Positions 1 to 8,576 of a stretch of 64,000 nucleotides of DNA are shown one piece after another. The notes beneath the pieces are model-generated. The model was not told the origin of the DNA and made no database searches. It worked only from the letters and a program-made list of their open reading frames with translations. The stretch is taken from positions 40,833 to 104,832 of the forward strand of contig NZ_ATVX01000012.1 in NCBI RefSeq assembly GCF_000420945.1. Reading direction: 5' to 3'. Position numbers and translations under genes: made by a program. The stretch comes from Butyrivibrio sp. VCB2006. GTDB lineage: Bacteria; Bacillota; Clostridia; Lachnospirales; Lachnospiraceae. The number at the start of each line of letters is the position of its first letter. Position 1 is the first letter of the stretch.

Positions 1-1
1 A

Positions 2-130
2 AGAATAGCATATATGCTTGGAATATCAGAGCAGACTGTTAAAAACCATTTTACGCATATCTACGAGAAAGCCTGGGTTCCCGGGAAAAAGGAATTCAAG
101 GAATTGTTTGAAACAGATAATCCTGCATGA
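2..130 (+). CDS. LuxR-family regulator, C-terminal fragment
   Basis: An open frame enters from the left edge and stops at TGA 128-130. The 42 visible residues contain a LuxR/GerE-type recognition helix (LGISEQTVKNHFTHIYEK), followed by a short tail. In this family that helix contacts DNA and the N-terminal part, outside the window, senses a signal or is a receiver domain. The usual KL motif after the helix is replaced by KAWVPGKKE, so the last helix is divergent. A promoter and T-box follow, so this gene ends its own unit. Confidence 0.75.
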   Translation, partial: RIAYMLGISEQTVKNHFTHIYEKAWVPGKKEFKELFETDNPA

Positions 131-147
131 ATTCTGCAAGAAATGTG

Positions 148-177
148 TTGACAGCCTTCCAAGGCCTTTGCTACAAT
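148..177 (+). promoter_or_regulatory. Promoter of the thrS leader
   Basis: TTGACA at 148-153 and TACAAT at 172-177 are separated by 18 bases. Transcription would start near 185, just before the T-box leader. No other good sigma-A-like promoter is visible between the upstream stop codon and thrS. Confidence 0.7.
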
Positions 178-189
178 CACTTCAATAAC

Positions 190-449
190 ATAAGAAAAGC
201 ATTGACGGAAAGAGTAGTTTGCGATGAATCATCCAGAGAGAGTAACATTTGGTGGAAGTTACTTATGAGGATAGCAGGCGAAAACCATTCCTGAGCTGTA
301 ATGCCCAATTAGTGATTATATCTAACAGTAAGCATTATCGTAGGCCTGCGTTAAAGGATAGGATTTGATAGAATCTGAAGTAAAAAGTTAAGGTGGAACC
401 GTGCGTAATGCACCCTTAAGATCAGTAGATCTTTTGGGTGCTTTTTTTA
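190..449 (+). promoter_or_regulatory. T-box riboswitch (threonine)
   Basis: The leader carries the T-box sequence AGGTGGAACCGTGCG at 391-405, directly before a terminator, with a Stem I region upstream (GGTGGAAG at 251-258). The specifier is most likely ACC at 284-286, in the context GAAAACCATTCCTGAG, which codes for threonine and matches the downstream thrS. T-box RNAs bind uncharged tRNA; the tRNA CCA end pairs with the T-box bulge and favours the antiterminator. The specifier was read by eye, not from a folded model. Confidence 0.9.
410..449 (+). terminator. T-box terminator
   Basis: GCACCC (410-415) pairs with GGGTGC (436-441), with AAGATC/GATCTT extending the stem, followed by a run of seven T. 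It overlaps the antiterminator element as expected for transcription attenuation. Confidence 0.9.
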
Positions 450-511
450 TTCCTTTTTCTTATGTTGTTGCCAAACAGTAAACATTTCAAAAATGAAAGG
501 AGCAACACATC

Positions 512-2272
512 ATGAAAGTATTATTAAACGATCAGCAGGTAGTGGAAATGTCTTTTGACAGCAAAGAAGGAAAGAAGGCCTTCTGGCACACAAGCGCCCA
601 TGTCCTGGCCCAGGCAGTAAAAAGGCTTTATCCTAATGCTAAATGTGCTATAGGACCTGCAATTGAAAACGGATTCTACTATGACTTTGATTTCGATTTT
701 TCTTTTAACGATGATAATCTCAAGGCTGTAGAAGATGAGATGATGAGTATTGTAAAAGAGTCACTGTCTCTTTCAGTTGAAGACAAGCCAATGCAGGAGG
801 CAATCGACTATATGGAGGAAGTGCAGGAACCCTACAAGCTGGAAATGATAAAAGAGCTGCCTGAGGGCGAAAGGATCTCTTTTTACAAACAGGGAGACTA
901 TGTTGAGTTCTGCTGCGGGCCTCATATTGCCAATGTGAGCCAGATCAAAGCAGTTAAACTTCTTTCTGTGGCAGGCGCATACTGGAGAGGCAATGAGCAC
1001 AACAAGATGCTTACGAGAATATACGGAATCTCTTTTCCTAAGGCATCTTTGATGGAAGAATACCTTCACCAGTTAGAGGAAGCCAAGGCCAGGGATCACA
1101 GGAAACTGGGAAAAGAGCTGGAGCTGTTTGCAATAATGGACGAAGGGCCGGGACTTCCTTTTTATTTTCCTAAGGGACTGATCCTCAAAAATCAGCTTAT
1201 TGATTATTGGAGAAAAATACATATCCGTGAAGGCTACCAGGAAATTTCAACGCCTATAATGCTGATGAAATCTCTTTGGGAGAAGTCGGGGCACTGGGAT
1301 CATTACAGAGATAACATGTACGTGACGAGCGTGGATGATATGGACTACGCTATTAAGCCCATGAACTGCCCGGGTGGAATGCTGGTGTATAAGTCAAAGT
1401 CACATTCCTACAGGGAATTCCCTATAAGAGTTGGAGAACTTGGAATTGTTCACAGAGCTGAGAAGTCAGGAACGCTCCACGGCCTTATGCGCGCCAGATG
1501 CTTTACGCAGGATGATGCCCATATCTTTATGAGGCCGGACCAGGTAAGAAACGAGATTCAGGGAGTTATAAGGCTTATTGACGAGGTATATTCAAAGTTT
1601 GGATTCCCCTATGAGATTGAATTATCAACGAGACCGGAGAACTCCATTGGAAGTGATGAGGATTGGGAGCTTGCCATAAATTCCCTTAAGGAAGCTGTTG
1701 AAGAGATGGGTAAACCCTATGTCATTAACGAAGGTGATGGCGCCTTTTACGGACCCAAGCTTGACTTCCATGTTAAGGACTCCATAGGCAGAACGTGGCA
1801 GTGCGGAACAATACAGCTCGACTTCCAGCTTCCACAGCGCTTTGAGCTTGACTATGTGGATGAAAATGGGGAGAAACAACGCCCAATCATGCTTCACAGA
1901 GTGGTGCTCGGTTCAATAGATCGCTTCATTGGAATCCTTATAGAACACTATGCAGGAAAGTTCCCGGTATGGCTATCTCCTGTGCAGGTTAAGGTTCTTC
2001 CCGTGTCAGATAAGTACCTGGAATATTCAAAAGAAATAGTAAAGGCCCTGAGAGATAAAGATATCCGCGTAGAACTCGATGATCGCAATGAAAAACTTGG
2101 CTATAAGATAAGAGAAGCCAGAATGGACAAAGTTCCTTATATGGTTGTTATCGGAGAAAAAGAGCTTCAGGCAAACATGGTATCTGTCAGAGCCAGAGAT
2201 TTAGAGCCGGATAAGGCGGATATAGGGCTGATGTCTTTGGATGAGCTAATTAAAAATATCGATAAAAAATAA
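512..2272 (+). CDS. thrS: Threonyl-tRNA synthetase (short form, reduced TGS domain)
   Basis: Charges tRNA-Thr with threonine. The 586 residues show the editing domain (HTSAHVLAQAVKRLYP with an HxxxH pair, later CCGPH), the class II core with MNCPGGM (zinc-binding Cys), the motif 2 loop RARCFTQDDAHIF and motif 3 around LHRVVLGSIDRF, then the anticodon-binding domain at the C-terminus. The start at 512 has AGGAG at 497-501. Most bacterial ThrRS are about 640 residues with an N-terminal TGS domain; here only about 20 residues precede the editing domain. Regulated by the T-box upstream. Confidence 0.96.
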   Translation: MKVLLNDQQVVEMSFDSKEGKKAFWHTSAHVLAQAVKRLYPNAKCAIGPAIENGFYYDFDFDFSFNDDNLKAVEDEMMSIVKESLSLSVEDKPMQEAIDYMEEVQEPYKLEMIKELPEGERISFYKQGDYVEFCCGPHIANVSQIKAVKLLSVAGAYWRGNEHNKMLTRIYGISFPKASLMEEYLHQLEEAKARDHRKLGKELELFAIMDEGPGLPFYFPKGLILKNQLIDYWRKIHIREGYQEISTPIMLMKSLWEKSGHWDHYRDNMYVTSVDDMDYAIKPMNCPGGMLVYKSKSHSYREFPIRVGELGIVHRAEKSGTLHGLMRARCFTQDDAHIFMRPDQVRNEIQGVIRLIDEVYSKFGFPYEIELSTRPENSIGSDEDWELAINSLKEAVEEMGKPYVINEGDGAFYGPKLDFHVKDSIGRTWQCGTIQLDFQLPQRFELDYVDENGEKQRPIMLHRVVLGSIDRFIGILIEHYAGKFPVWLSPVQVKVLPVSDKYLEYSKEIVKALRDKDIRVELDDRNEKLGYKIREARMDKVPYMVVIGEKELQANMVSVRARDLEPDKADIGLMSLDELIKNIDKK

Positions 2273-2343
2273 CTTGATTATTGATTTCAATACACTACTG
2301 TGGTAACGTATTAAAAACACATAATTTTTGCTGGGAGGAAAGT

Positions 2344-3837
2344 ATGGGAACACAGATAGTTATTGGAATCGTAATCGTATTGTATTTGGCCATGATGATC
2401 CTCATCGGTGTTGTCTTCTCAAAGGGGAACGACGATGCAGGTGATTTCTATCTTGGTGGAAGAAGGCTGGGGCCTTTTGTGGCTGCCATGAGTGCTGAGG
2501 CTTCCGATATGAGTAGCTGGCTGCTATTGGGGATACCGGGACTTGCATATTTATCCGGTATGGCAGATGCTACCTGGACAATAATCGGTCTTGCAATTGG
2601 AACATATCTCAACTGGCTTTTTGTGGCAAAAAGGCTCAGAAAGAGTACTGAAAAGCTTGGGGCAATCACTATCCCTGAATACTTTGCCGCCAGATATAAG
2701 GATGAGAAAAAGATAATTACTCTCATTTCAGCGGTGATTATTGTCATTTTCTTTATTCCATACGTTGCATCAGGGTTCGCAGCCTGCGGAAAGCTATTCA
2801 ACACGTTGTTTGGAGTTGATTATCTTTTTGCAATGATCGTAAGTGCCATTATTATTGCGCTATACTGCTCACTGGGCGGATTTAAGGCTGTGTGCATGAC
2901 AGACTTGGTTCAGAGTATTGCTATGACGTTGTCCCTGATAATCGTAATTTTCTTCGGAATAACTCAGGCAGGTGGATGGGATGCAGTAGTAGAGAATGCC
3001 AAGTCCCTTCCGGGATATTTCAGCATTACGCAGATTCACGATCCTGTTTCTAAGAGCGCAAGTCCATATGGAGTGCTGACAGCGTGTTCAATGCTGGCAT
3101 GGGGACTTGGATACTTTGGAATGCCACATATTTTGGTTCGTTTCATGGCTATTGAGAATGAAGATAAGATCAAGATTTCAAGAAGAGTAGCCAGTGTATG
3201 GGTTGTTATTGCCATGTTTGTGGCTCTTTTAATTGGTGTTATAGGCCTTGCCATGAGTTCTAATGGTGCTATTCCGGTTCTCGAGGGAAGTGGAAATGCA
3301 GAGCGAGTTATAATCTACATCACAAACCTTATGAGCACCTACGGAATACTGCCTGCTATAGTTGCAGGTATTATCCTTTCAGGAATCCTGGCAGCTACAA
3401 TGTCTACCGCGGATTCACAGCTTCTTGCATCTGCATCGGCCATATCATCAGACCTTATTCAGGCTTTCGGAAAAAAGAAATTGGATGACGAGAATCAGGT
3501 TAAGGTAGCCAAGGTTACTGTTATCATCATATCAATAGTAGCTATCTTCATCGCAAGGGATCCTAATTCATCTGTTTTCCAGATTGTATCATTTGCCTGG
3601 GCAGGTTTTGGAGCAGCATTTGGCCCGGTTGTTCTGCTTTCTCTTTTCTGGAAGCGTTCAAATCTATATGGAGCTCTTGCCGGTATGATCAGTGGAGGAG
3701 CTTTTGTATTCATTTGGAAATACGGAATTGCAAAGCTTGGAGGAGGATTTGCTATCTATGAACTTCTTCCGGCATTCCTTATTGCACTGATTGTGAACGT
3801 CGTGGTCAGCCTTGCAACAAAAACTTCAGATACCTAA
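2344..3837 (+). CDS. putP: Sodium/proline symporter
   Basis: Imports proline with sodium across the membrane. The protein (497 residues) is a sodium:solute symporter with about 12-13 membrane helices. Motifs shared with PutP include LGGRRLGPFVAAMSAEASDMS, AWGLGYFGMPHILVRFMAI and FAWAGFGAAFGPVVLLSL. The start at 2344 is chosen because GGGAGGA lies at 2333-2339; the longer in-frame extension to 2281 has no such site. It lies 71 bases after thrS and ends at a strong terminator, so it may be read through from thrS. Substrate by homology only. Confidence 0.88.
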   Translation: MGTQIVIGIVIVLYLAMMILIGVVFSKGNDDAGDFYLGGRRLGPFVAAMSAEASDMSSWLLLGIPGLAYLSGMADATWTIIGLAIGTYLNWLFVAKRLRKSTEKLGAITIPEYFAARYKDEKKIITLISAVIIVIFFIPYVASGFAACGKLFNTLFGVDYLFAMIVSAIIIALYCSLGGFKAVCMTDLVQSIAMTLSLIIVIFFGITQAGGWDAVVENAKSLPGYFSITQIHDPVSKSASPYGVLTACSMLAWGLGYFGMPHILVRFMAIENEDKIKISRRVASVWVVIAMFVALLIGVIGLAMSSNGAIPVLEGSGNAERVIIYITNLMSTYGILPAIVAGIILSGILAATMSTADSQLLASASAISSDLIQAFGKKKLDDENQVKVAKVTVIIISIVAIFIARDPNSSVFQIVSFAWAGFGAAFGPVVLLSLFWKRSNLYGALAGMISGGAFVFIWKYGIAKLGGGFAIYELLPAFLIALIVNVVVSLATKTSDT

Positions 3838-3841
3838 CAAG

Positions 3842-3867
3842 AAAGCCAAGCCTCGTGCTTGGCTTTT
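3842..3867 (+). terminator. Terminator after putP
   Basis: AAGCCAAG and CTTGGCTT form a perfect stem around a short loop, ending in TTTT. It closes the thrS-putP unit. Confidence 0.85.
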
Positions 3868-4028
3868 GGCAACATTACTCAGTATAGGTATGCTGCTTGA
3901 GCGAAAGTTTATTGAACCTCAGAATATATCTGGGGTTCTTTTTACACTACAAAATCAATGTTATACTATGGCTTGTATTCTTGGAAAAACAATCCAGAAA
4001 TTTATGATTTGTAAAATGGAGAATAAAA

Positions 4029-4805
4029 TTGAACAATAAATCTTTTGATTCAAAAAGAATAGCCTATGGGTATGCAAAAAGACCCTGGCTTCACAAATCA
4101 GTAATAAAGCAGCTGCAGATAGACTGTAATCTGGTAGCAGATTTCACCTTCAAAAATGGTCTTGATGTTGGCTGCGGTGCAGGTCTTTCTACCAAGGCGC
4201 TGAGACTTATATGTGACAAGGTTACAGGAACGGATATAGCAGATTCCATGGTAGAAGTTTGCAAGGAATTATATACAGACGACAAAGCTTATTCTTTCTA
4301 TGTGGCTAAGGCAGAGGAAACCAGGATTCCGGATGAGAAGTATACAATCGTAACGGCAGCAGGCTGCATCAATTGGGTGGATGAAAAAGTCTTCATGGAA
4401 AACATGAGGGAAGTACTTGCGGATAACGGCCTCATCGTTATCTACGATTTTGGAATTACAAATCGTATGGTAGAAAGCGACGCCTACACTAAGTGGTACA
4501 ACGACGAGTACCTGGCAAGATTTCCTAAGCCACCAAGAAAAGAAAACAAGTGGACACAGGAAGATCTGCCACAGGGCTTTACCATGGAGAAACAGACTGA
4601 GTATGACATGGAATATTCTTTTGATCTTGAAAAGTTCGTTGATTTCATGCTGATTCAGTCAAATGTAAATGTTAAAATTGAAAGTGGTGAAATTAGTCCT
4701 GAAGAGGCTAGAAGTTGGATGATGGAATCTCTTTCTCCTATTTTTGAGGGAAAAGAAAAGCAGCTTATTTTCAGTGGCTATAGTTGGTATATCAGAAAGA
4801 ATTGA
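4029..4805 (+). CDS. SAM-dependent methyltransferase (class I, UbiE-like)
   Basis: The 258-residue protein has the Rossmann SAM-binding motif I GLDVGCGAGLS near residue 40, then an acidic motif II (VTGTDIADSMVEVC) and a typical post-II strand (YTIVTAAGCINWVD). The start is TTG at 4029 with TGGAG at 4016-4020; no ATG gives a better fit. The substrate cannot be told from sequence; the family methylates small molecules. It is followed after 14 bases by the Nudix gene and probably shares its transcript. Confidence 0.85.
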   Translation: MNNKSFDSKRIAYGYAKRPWLHKSVIKQLQIDCNLVADFTFKNGLDVGCGAGLSTKALRLICDKVTGTDIADSMVEVCKELYTDDKAYSFYVAKAEETRIPDEKYTIVTAAGCINWVDEKVFMENMREVLADNGLIVIYDFGITNRMVESDAYTKWYNDEYLARFPKPPRKENKWTQEDLPQGFTMEKQTEYDMEYSFDLEKFVDFMLIQSNVNVKIESGEISPEEARSWMMESLSPIFEGKEKQLIFSGYSWYIRKN

Positions 4806-4819
4806 CAGGAGGATAGCCC

Positions 4820-5857
4820 TTGAGACAATTATTCGAAATTGATCTAAAAGACTATAACAACAATGCCAAGGTTTTCAAAAGGCCATCTGCTCGAGCTATC
4901 ATCATGAAAGATGGCAAGCTTGCCCTTGTTTACAGCAAGAAAGAGCAGTACTACAAGTTTCCCGGCGGCGGAATCCGGGAGGGCGAAGACAAGGTGCAGG
5001 CCCTTATTCGTGAGGTTCGTGAAGAAGTTGGAATGGTGGTCATTCCGGAGAGTATCACCGAATTTGGAAGCGTTCTTAGAAGACAGAACAGTGAGAAAGA
5101 TGAGAACAAAGTCTTTGAGCAGGAAAACTACTACTATTTCTGCGATGTACAGGATGAAGTCCTCTCGCAGAAGCTTGATACTTATGAGGATGAAGCTGGA
5201 TTCGAGCTTAGAATAGTAGATTTTGACACCGCTATTGAAACCAACGACGTTTATTCTAGTGAGGATTCTTTTAACCACGTCATGATAAAGAGAGAGCTTC
5301 GTGTGCTAAGGCTTCTTAAGACTATGAGTGATGCCAGCAAAGAGGTCTGGGATCTTTTCGACAGAGATGGTAAAAGAACTGGTGAAACCTTTGTAAGAGG
5401 CCGCGAAAAGAAAAAGAACATACCCGAGGGCAGATACCATCTGGTAGTTGATCTTCTAGTACTCCACGAAGACGGCACATATCTTTTGATGAAGAGAAGT
5501 GAGTGTAAAGAAGTTTATCCTGGCTATTGGGAGGCCAGCGCTGGCGGATCGGCTCTTTCAGGAGAAGACCCTGAAACTGCAGCAAGAAGGGAACTTCTTG
5601 AAGAGACAGGCCTTATTCCTGATTCTCTGGAACTTGTGGGAACTCTTTTCAAGGATGCCAGTAGAGCTATGTTCTATTCATATATTGCCAGGGTTAGTTG
5701 CGACAAGGACAGCATAGTCCTTCAGGAAGGTGAAACCACTGACTACAAGTGGGTAGACACAAAAGGGTTCTTAGAATACGTGGACTCAGACAAGGCTATC
5801 GAATCCCACAACGATAGGTTTAGGAGCTATATTGATGGGCTACGGAGACTGAGTTAA
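4820..5857 (+). CDS. Tandem Nudix hydrolase protein
   Basis: Two complete Nudix boxes lie in one 345-residue chain: GGGIREGEDKVQALIREVREEVG from about residue 49, and GGSALSGEDPETAARRELLEETG from about residue 241. Both keep the REXXEE catalytic core. The first domain resembles MutT-type hydrolases. The second begins VWDLFDRDGKRTGE and resembles the YfcD/IPP-isomerase-like Nudix group. Nudix enzymes cleave nucleoside diphosphate derivatives; the exact substrate is unknown. The start is TTG with AGGAGG at 4807-4812. Confidence 0.9.
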   Translation: MRQLFEIDLKDYNNNAKVFKRPSARAIIMKDGKLALVYSKKEQYYKFPGGGIREGEDKVQALIREVREEVGMVVIPESITEFGSVLRRQNSEKDENKVFEQENYYYFCDVQDEVLSQKLDTYEDEAGFELRIVDFDTAIETNDVYSSEDSFNHVMIKRELRVLRLLKTMSDASKEVWDLFDRDGKRTGETFVRGREKKKNIPEGRYHLVVDLLVLHEDGTYLLMKRSECKEVYPGYWEASAGGSALSGEDPETAARRELLEETGLIPDSLELVGTLFKDASRAMFYSYIARVSCDKDSIVLQEGETTDYKWVDTKGFLEYVDSDKAIESHNDRFRSYIDGLRRLS

Positions 5858-5903
5858 GGCCAATTTCAAGTGCAATATGATAGAGGAAAGTTGAGATTAT
5901 ATC

Positions 5904-6629
5904 ATGGATGATATTTGGTTTTGGATTGTGGCAACAGTAGCTGCCTATTATATCAAGGGACTTTGCGGCTTTGCCAACACCCTTGTTTTTACATCTATTA
6001 TGGCCTTTGGAGCCAATAACGTAAATATTTCCCCGGTGGAGCTGGTTTTGGGCTTTCCCTCCAATCTGGTTCTCACCTTTAAGAACAGGAAAAAGCTTAA
6101 TCATAAGGTGTGGATTCCACTGGCTATTCTTGTTCTTGTAGGAAGTGTTCCGGGAGCATTGATGCTCAAGAACATAGATGTTACAAAGGTTAAAATATTC
6201 TTTGGAATAGTAGTTGTACTTCTTGGAATTGAGATGCTTCTTCGTGAAAAAGAAGTTCTTAAGGTTCGAGAGTCTTATTTCATACTTATGGTCATAGGAA
6301 TTATGTCCGGTGTACTATGCGGATTATTCGGAGTGGGAGCTCTTTTGGCTGCTTATGTTGGAAGAGTTACTAAGAGCAGTGATGAGTTTAAGGCTAATAT
6401 CAGCGCAGTATTTATTGTTGATAATATATTCCGAATGATTCTGTACAGCATCCTTGGTATTATTTCTTTTTCCACGCTGAAAAGCTCTGCTATCCTTATG
6501 CCAATTATGCTTCTTGGCTTGTTTGCAGGCATAAAGAGTAGCCAGATTCTGGATGAGAAAAAGGCCAGACATCTGGTGATAGTTCTTTTGATAATATCAG
6601 GAATCAGCATGGTGATACTGAATATATAG
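5904..6629 (+). CDS. TauE/SafE-family membrane exporter
   Basis: A 241-residue integral membrane protein with 7-8 predicted helices and the internal duplication typical of the TauE/SafE family (PFAM TauE): KGLCGFANTLV near the start and GVLCGLFGVGALLAAYVGR in the second half. Members export sulfite, sulfoacetate or other small organic anions; the substrate here is unknown. The start at 5904 has GAGGAAAG about 13 bases upstream, a long spacing. The TetR gene follows after about 65 bases and may control it. Confidence 0.85.
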   Translation: MDDIWFWIVATVAAYYIKGLCGFANTLVFTSIMAFGANNVNISPVELVLGFPSNLVLTFKNRKKLNHKVWIPLAILVLVGSVPGALMLKNIDVTKVKIFFGIVVVLLGIEMLLREKEVLKVRESYFILMVIGIMSGVLCGLFGVGALLAAYVGRVTKSSDEFKANISAVFIVDNIFRMILYSILGIISFSTLKSSAILMPIMLLGLFAGIKSSQILDEKKARHLVIVLLIISGISMVILNI

Positions 6630-6693
6630 GTGACTTCGGAGCGCGTGTTATAAACGCAGTAATGATCTACGGAGAAGTTATGGGGATTTGATT

Positions 6694-7254
6694 ATGGCAG
6701 ACAGCATAGACAGCAGCAAATATAAGCTTGCCCAGGCGATGAAAGAGTGCATGAAAACCACAACTGTGGAGAACATAACTGTTAAGCAGGTTGTGGAAAC
6801 CTGCGGAGTTTCAAGGCAAACCTTTTATCGCAATTTCATTGATAAATATGACCTTATAAACTGGTATTTTGACAGGCTACTTGAAGAGTCTTTTAACGAG
6901 ATGGGAAGCGGAGAAACGTTAAGAGACGGGCTTATCAAGAAGTTTAAATACATCAGGCAGGAGCGTGTGTTCTTCCAGGCTGCCTTTAAGGTGGATGAAC
7001 AGAATAACCTCAAGGAGCATGATTTTATTATGATCTTTGAGTTTTACTGTAGACTCATTCGGGAAAAGACAGGGAATCTTCCCGATAAAAAGACAAGAAA
7101 GCTTCTGGAGATGTACTGCCAGTCATCCATATACATGACTGTTCAGTGGGTTCTAAAGGGAATGAAGGAATCGGAAGAGGAACTGGCGGAGCTTATGATT
7201 GAGGCAATGCCGGCTCATCTGGAGAAAAAGTTTAAGGAAATGAATATCCTGTAA
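6694..7254 (+). CDS. TetR/AcrR-family transcriptional regulator
   Basis: The 186-residue protein opens with a TetR helix-turn-helix: TTTVENITVKQVVETCGVSRQTFYRNF, with the recognition helix followed by DKYDLINWYF. The C-terminal half resembles the TetR_C_8 group found in regulators of dihydroxyacetone and alcohol metabolism. Start 6694 is preferred (TGGGGA at 6681-6686); a TTG six bases earlier is less likely. It sits between the TauE gene and fucO, so either could be its target; a TGTAACTTACA palindrome lies just downstream, before fucO. Confidence 0.88.
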   Translation: MADSIDSSKYKLAQAMKECMKTTTVENITVKQVVETCGVSRQTFYRNFIDKYDLINWYFDRLLEESFNEMGSGETLRDGLIKKFKYIRQERVFFQAAFKVDEQNNLKEHDFIMIFEFYCRLIREKTGNLPDKKTRKLLEMYCQSSIYMTVQWVLKGMKESEEELAELMIEAMPAHLEKKFKEMNIL

Positions 7255-7273
7255 TGGAACAAATCGGCTCAAG

Positions 7274-7284
7274 TGTAACTTACA
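7274..7284. promoter_or_regulatory. Candidate TetR operator before fucO
   Basis: TGTAACTTACA is a perfect 5+1+5 palindrome in the gap between the TetR gene and fucO. A related half, TGTAACGTAA, occurs at 7331-7340. Position and symmetry suit a TetR operator; the assignment is inference. Confidence 0.35.
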
Positions 7285-7365
7285 TTAAAGCCGCCATAAT
7301 GCTATGCTTTTTATGGATTGTTTTGATCCGTGTAACGTAAAAAAGTTTTTTGGAGGACATGTATT

Positions 7366-8514
7366 ATGGCAAACAGAATTTCTTTAAACGGAACATCTTA
7401 TCATGGCGCAGGCGCTATTTCAGAGGTTGTTAATGAGTTTAACAGCCGCGGCTTTAAAAAGGCTTTTGTAGCATCTGATCCTGATCTTATCAAATTTGGC
7501 GTAACTGCTAAGGTTACAGACCTTCTCGATGGAGCTAAGATTCCTTACGAGATTTATTCAGACATTAAGCCAAACCCAACTATAGAGAATGTTAAAAACG
7601 GTGTTGAAGCCTTCAAGAAGTCAGGCGCTGACTGCATCATCGCTATTGGCGGCGGATCATCTATGGATACTTCAAAGGCAATCGGTATCATCATCACAAA
7701 CCCTGAGTTTGCTGATGTTCGCTCACTTGAGGGCGTAGCTCCAACCAAGAACCCTTGCGTTCCAATCATCGCAGTACCTACAACTGCCGGAACAGCTGCA
7801 GAGGTTACAATCAACTACGTTATCACTGACGTAGAAAAAGAGAGAAAGTTCGTATGCGTTGATACTCACGATATGCCTATCGTAGCTATCGTTGATCCTG
7901 AGATGATGGCATCAATGCCTAAGGGACTTACAGCTTCAACAGGTATGGACGCTCTTACACATGCTATCGAGGGTTATACAACAAGAGCAGCCTGGGAGAT
8001 GACAGATATGTTCCATCTCGAGGCTATCAAACTTATTTCCAAGAACCTTAGAGGCGCTGTAGAGAATACCAAGGAAGGCCGTGAAGGAATGGCTCTTGGT
8101 CAGTACATCGCAGGTATGGGATTCTCAAACGTTGGTCTTGGAATCGACCATGCTATGGCGCACACTCTTTCAGCACACTATGACACACCACACGGCGTTG
8201 CATGTGCTATGTTCCTTCCAATTTCAATGGAGTTTAACCGTGAATACACTGGTGAAAGACTTCGCGAAGTAGCAAGAGCTATGGGAGTTGAAGGCGTAGA
8301 TAACATGAGCCAGGAAGAGTACAGAGATGCAGCAATTGCAGCAGTTAAGAAGCTCTCTGAGGATGTTGGTATTCCTAAGACTCTTGACAAGATCAAAGAG
8401 GAAGACCTTGACGTTCTTGCAACAGATGCTCTTAACGATGCATGCTATCCAGGAAACCCAAGAGAAGCAACTAAGGAGCAGGTAATCGAAATGTTCCGTA
8501 TGCTTATGGCATAA
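7366..8514 (+). CDS. fucO: Lactaldehyde reductase / iron-dependent alcohol dehydrogenase
   Basis: Reduces lactaldehyde to 1,2-propanediol with NADH. The 382-residue protein follows Escherichia coli FucO closely from the first residues (MANRISLNG) through NPEFADVRSLEG and IPTTAGTAAEVTINYVITD-type blocks. The four iron ligands are present as D195, H199, H262 and H276, one off the E. coli numbering. The NAD-binding GGGSSMDTSKA is intact. TTGGAGG precedes the start. No fucose or rhamnose genes are nearby, so the true substrate could be another short aldehyde or diol. A strong terminator follows. Confidence 0.9.
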   Translation: MANRISLNGTSYHGAGAISEVVNEFNSRGFKKAFVASDPDLIKFGVTAKVTDLLDGAKIPYEIYSDIKPNPTIENVKNGVEAFKKSGADCIIAIGGGSSMDTSKAIGIIITNPEFADVRSLEGVAPTKNPCVPIIAVPTTAGTAAEVTINYVITDVEKERKFVCVDTHDMPIVAIVDPEMMASMPKGLTASTGMDALTHAIEGYTTRAAWEMTDMFHLEAIKLISKNLRGAVENTKEGREGMALGQYIAGMGFSNVGLGIDHAMAHTLSAHYDTPHGVACAMFLPISMEFNREYTGERLREVARAMGVEGVDNMSQEEYRDAAIAAVKKLSEDVGIPKTLDKIKEEDLDVLATDALNDACYPGNPREATKEQVIEMFRMLMA

Positions 8515-8531
8515 TTTAGACCAAATAATAG

Positions 8532-8568
8532 GCCTCATCAGACTGAAAACAGTTTGATGAGGCTTTTT
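8532..8568 (+). terminator. Terminator after fucO (shared sequence)
   Basis: GCCTCATCAGACTG pairs with CAGTTTGATGAGGC around an AAAA loop, then TTTTT. Almost the same hairpin recurs at 20170-20206. It could also serve the converging LacI gene. Confidence 0.9.
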
Positions 8569-8576
8569 CTTCATAT

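Noticed and set aside
2281..2343. N-terminal extension of PutP
   Set aside because: No ribosome site at 2281, and the ATG at 2344 follows GGGAGGA and starts the normal symporter sequence.
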